Shown: positions 62,384 to 64,000 of the stretch, piece by piece
Layout: each line of letters starts with the position of its first letter
How positions within the stretch are numbered: the first letter of the stretch is position 1
Assembly: GCA_021739625.1 (NCBI GenBank)
Contig: JAIPBJ010000005.1
Coordinates: forward strand, 1 to 64,000
Source: Flavobacteriales bacterium
GTDB lineage: Bacteria; Bacteroidota; Bacteroidia; UBA10329
DNA length: 64,000 nt
Direction: 5' to 3'
Notes under the pieces: generated by a model
What the model was told of the DNA's origin: nothing
The model's input: the letters and a program-made list of their open reading frames with translations, nothing else
The model's database searches: none
Made by a program: the position numbers and the translations under genes

Positions 62384-63835
62384 TCAGGCTTCCATGACCT
62401 TCTGCGCATGCTCGTAGAGCCATGCCACATACTGAAAGTCGATATACTGCGGATGATTCCCGGTGAAGCGGTCGAGGGCCTCTGTCACTTTGCGCATTCT
62501 ATCCTTACGGTCTTCCTTGTCGGCAAGTGCAAGCCCCAGATAGAACAGCCGATAGGCCTGCGCCACCTCCTTCTCATGGAAAAAGTCGAGCTTTCCCTTG
62601 TGGTAATTGAAATAGGCAATGAAATTCTCGGTCTCGCGCAGCCCTTCTTCCACGTCATTGCACAGATAGGGCAGTATGCAGAAGATGAAGCGGAAGTAGT
62701 TGTTCTCCATCTCCGGGCGGTGGCCGATGTCCGCTGACAGGGTGGCCCTTGCCTTTTCGGGGTTGTTCATGAAGATGTGGACCATGGCAAGAAAACACTC
62801 GAACTTGAAACGAACCCTCGCATTGGTAAAAATGGTCTTGTGGTCTGCCATCAACTGTATGACCTCTTCATGGCGTCTCAGTTTCATCAGCGTACTGCAG
62901 TAGTTGTAGAGCACATCGTGCCGCAGGGGCAGACGCTCAGTTTCAGCAAAGCCCACCACATGCAGATAATGTTCAGCAGCCTCCTCGTACATCCGCAGTC
63001 CGAAGTAGGCCCCGGCCAGCAACGCCAGCCCGTCCAGCATGTGCTTTGGAAACAGATGTTGCAGCGTGCCTATCTGCGCCACGGCCTCATGCGCGTGGTC
63101 CACGCGGGCATGTCCCTCGGAGCCGTGGGCAAGGGCTACGGCCTCAAAGTATCGGATATAGGGGGTGCTTTCCGGCTCAGGAGCTGAGGCGGTCTCCGTT
63201 GCATGCCCGAATGTCCGCAACATGGCTTTCAGGGCGGCCTGCCCCTGTAGGTTGATGGCCAGCTCTGTGCGGTGATGGAGCTTCGAGTTGTCGGCATTAT
63301 CCTCCAGCAGATGTAACGCTTTTCGGACGCTCTCCGGGCGGATCTCCTTGTGCGTCATCACGTAGTTGAAATGCTGGTTGGACATGTCGTGGGCCGATTG
63401 GAAATCGAGCCGTTGCAAGGCGCGCTCATACAGCTTCTTGAACTGCGATTCGTATTCGGAATGGAGCCCACGCTTCAAGAGTCCCTTCAGCAGCATGTGG
63501 TCGGCATGGCCTGCCTGCTCATACAAAAATGCGGCATGCTCCTGCTCGGCAATGAATTCCGTAAGTCTGTCTGTAAGCAGCCTGAACTCGTTCCTGAGCA
63601 GGTAGTCCTTCTCAGCCGAATGCGGCTGCCCGAAGACATCGGCAAAGAGGGATGCCCTGTCGGGCGAATCCTCATCCAGAATTTCAGCATGTCCGAAGAG
63701 TCGGGTCAGGCTCTTTCGCTTGGACGTTTTCATCACTTTTTTGAAAGATTCCTTTTCAGCGGAAGTCAGCGACCGGTACATTTTGAAGGCTTTCGGGGTG
63801 CTCATGGGCGGGCGGTTGGCGATAGGAACATTCAT
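62384..63835 (-). CDS. Helical-repeat (TPR-like) cytoplasmic protein, paralogue of the one at 2782
   Basis: 483 aa from ATG 63835 (MNVPIANRPPMSTPKAF); GTG 63868 and ATG 63805 are alternatives. No signal peptide. The opening MYRSLTSAEKESFKKVMKTSKRKS parallels SLDQGEKKYFVQRSRSGSKTK of the protein at 2782. The rest is regular helices of TPR-like spacing (EEAAEHYLHVVGFAETE, RVDHAHEAVAQIGTLQ). Function unknown. It is divergent from a gene starting at the window edge. Confidence 0.8.
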   Translation of the reverse strand: MNVPIANRPPMSTPKAFKMYRSLTSAEKESFKKVMKTSKRKSLTRLFGHAEILDEDSPDRASLFADVFGQPHSAEKDYLLRNEFRLLTDRLTEFIAEQEHAAFLYEQAGHADHMLLKGLLKRGLHSEYESQFKKLYERALQRLDFQSAHDMSNQHFNYVMTHKEIRPESVRKALHLLEDNADNSKLHHRTELAINLQGQAALKAMLRTFGHATETASAPEPESTPYIRYFEAVALAHGSEGHARVDHAHEAVAQIGTLQHLFPKHMLDGLALLAGAYFGLRMYEEAAEHYLHVVGFAETERLPLRHDVLYNYCSTLMKLRRHEEVIQLMADHKTIFTNARVRFKFECFLAMVHIFMNNPEKARATLSADIGHRPEMENNYFRFIFCILPYLCNDVEEGLRETENFIAYFNYHKGKLDFFHEKEVAQAYRLFYLGLALADKEDRKDRMRKVTEALDRFTGNHPQYIDFQYVAWLYEHAQKVMEA

Positions 63836-63854
63836 CACAAATTTTGAAATTTCA

Positions 63855-63887
63855 TTTGAATGCTCCACACCCGTGGGAGTAATTTTG
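63855..63887 (+). promoter_or_regulatory. Promoter of the gene at the right edge
   Basis: TTTG (63855-63858), a 21-bp spacer and TAATTTTG (63880-63887), a full consensus match. It faces right, away from the helical-repeat gene. Confidence 0.55.
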
Positions 63888-63955
63888 GATGAAAGATGGC
63901 CGTGATGGACAGGTTAGGAAGTAGTGCAATGACAGGAACCAAAACCACAGGAAAG

Positions 63956-64000
63956 ATGAAAAAAGCAGTTGACCAAACGGTACGGGCAATCGGAATTCTC
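63956..64000 (+). CDS. Start of a rightward gene cut by the window edge
   Basis: ATG 63956 after AGGAAAG encodes MKKAVDQTVRAIGIL, open to the edge; an in-frame ATG at 63929 is possible. Too short to identify. Confidence 0.4.
   Translation, partial: MKKAVDQTVRAIGIL

Overview
The window reads as chromosomal DNA of a Bacteroidota bacterium, most likely close to Flavobacteriia. Many exported proteins end in type IX secretion (T9SS) tails: Por-type type A sorting domains, and one gliding-motility/CHU_C type B domain. There is a TonB-dependent receptor with an N-terminal carboxypeptidase-like domain. Promoters follow the Bacteroidota form TTG-N18..21-TAnnTTTG, often almost touching the start codon. 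G+C is above half and coding density is high. I saw no rRNA, tRNA, CRISPR array, integrase or phage gene; the only mobile-element trace is a 29-codon relic of an IS3-type transposase.

Layout. 1-2659: 3'-truncated surface beta-helix protein with 47-residue repeats. 2782-4278: helical-repeat cytoplasmic protein, apparently paralogous to the one at 62384-63835. 4460-10921: five-gene leftward operon of two polyprenyl-phosphate-type GT2 enzymes and three membrane (GT-C-like) proteins. 11075-13363: TonB receptor. 13374-16563: UvrD/PcrA helicase and a membrane protein. 16765-20307: large SprB-repeat T9SS protein with a strong terminator.

20917-48696 is the most unusual part. A Wzt-type ABC ATPase with a C-terminal extension (26597) and its Wzm/TagG-type permease (46882) lie about 19 kb apart and bracket a dense set of redox and radical enzymes. 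These are nine phytanoyl-CoA dioxygenase-like (PhyH) domains in seven genes (two genes carry two domains each), one prolyl-hydroxylase-like 2-oxoglutarate oxygenase, one JmjC/cupin_8 oxygenase, three radical SAM proteins, a membrane-anchored pentahaem cytochrome c, a UbiA-family prenyltransferase and a flippase-like membrane protein. Three SGNH hydrolases, a GT2, a GT-C-like protein and a Gfo/Idh/MocA dehydrogenase also belong here. My inference is that the locus builds an exported, heavily hydroxylated or otherwise C-H-functionalised glycan or glycolipid; the product is unknown. One PhyH enzyme has Asn in place of the iron-binding Asp (HEN instead of HxD).

48763-50067 is an amidohydrolase-like exported protein. 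50388-56643 is a rightward operon: secreted repeat protein, lipoprotein, VTC domain, DUF4956, DUF2490 and CotH kinase, an association known from other bacteria. 56651-62026 holds small cysteine-rich and Kazal-like exported proteins, two gene relics and hairpins. The window ends with the second helical-repeat protein and the start of a rightward gene under a good promoter.
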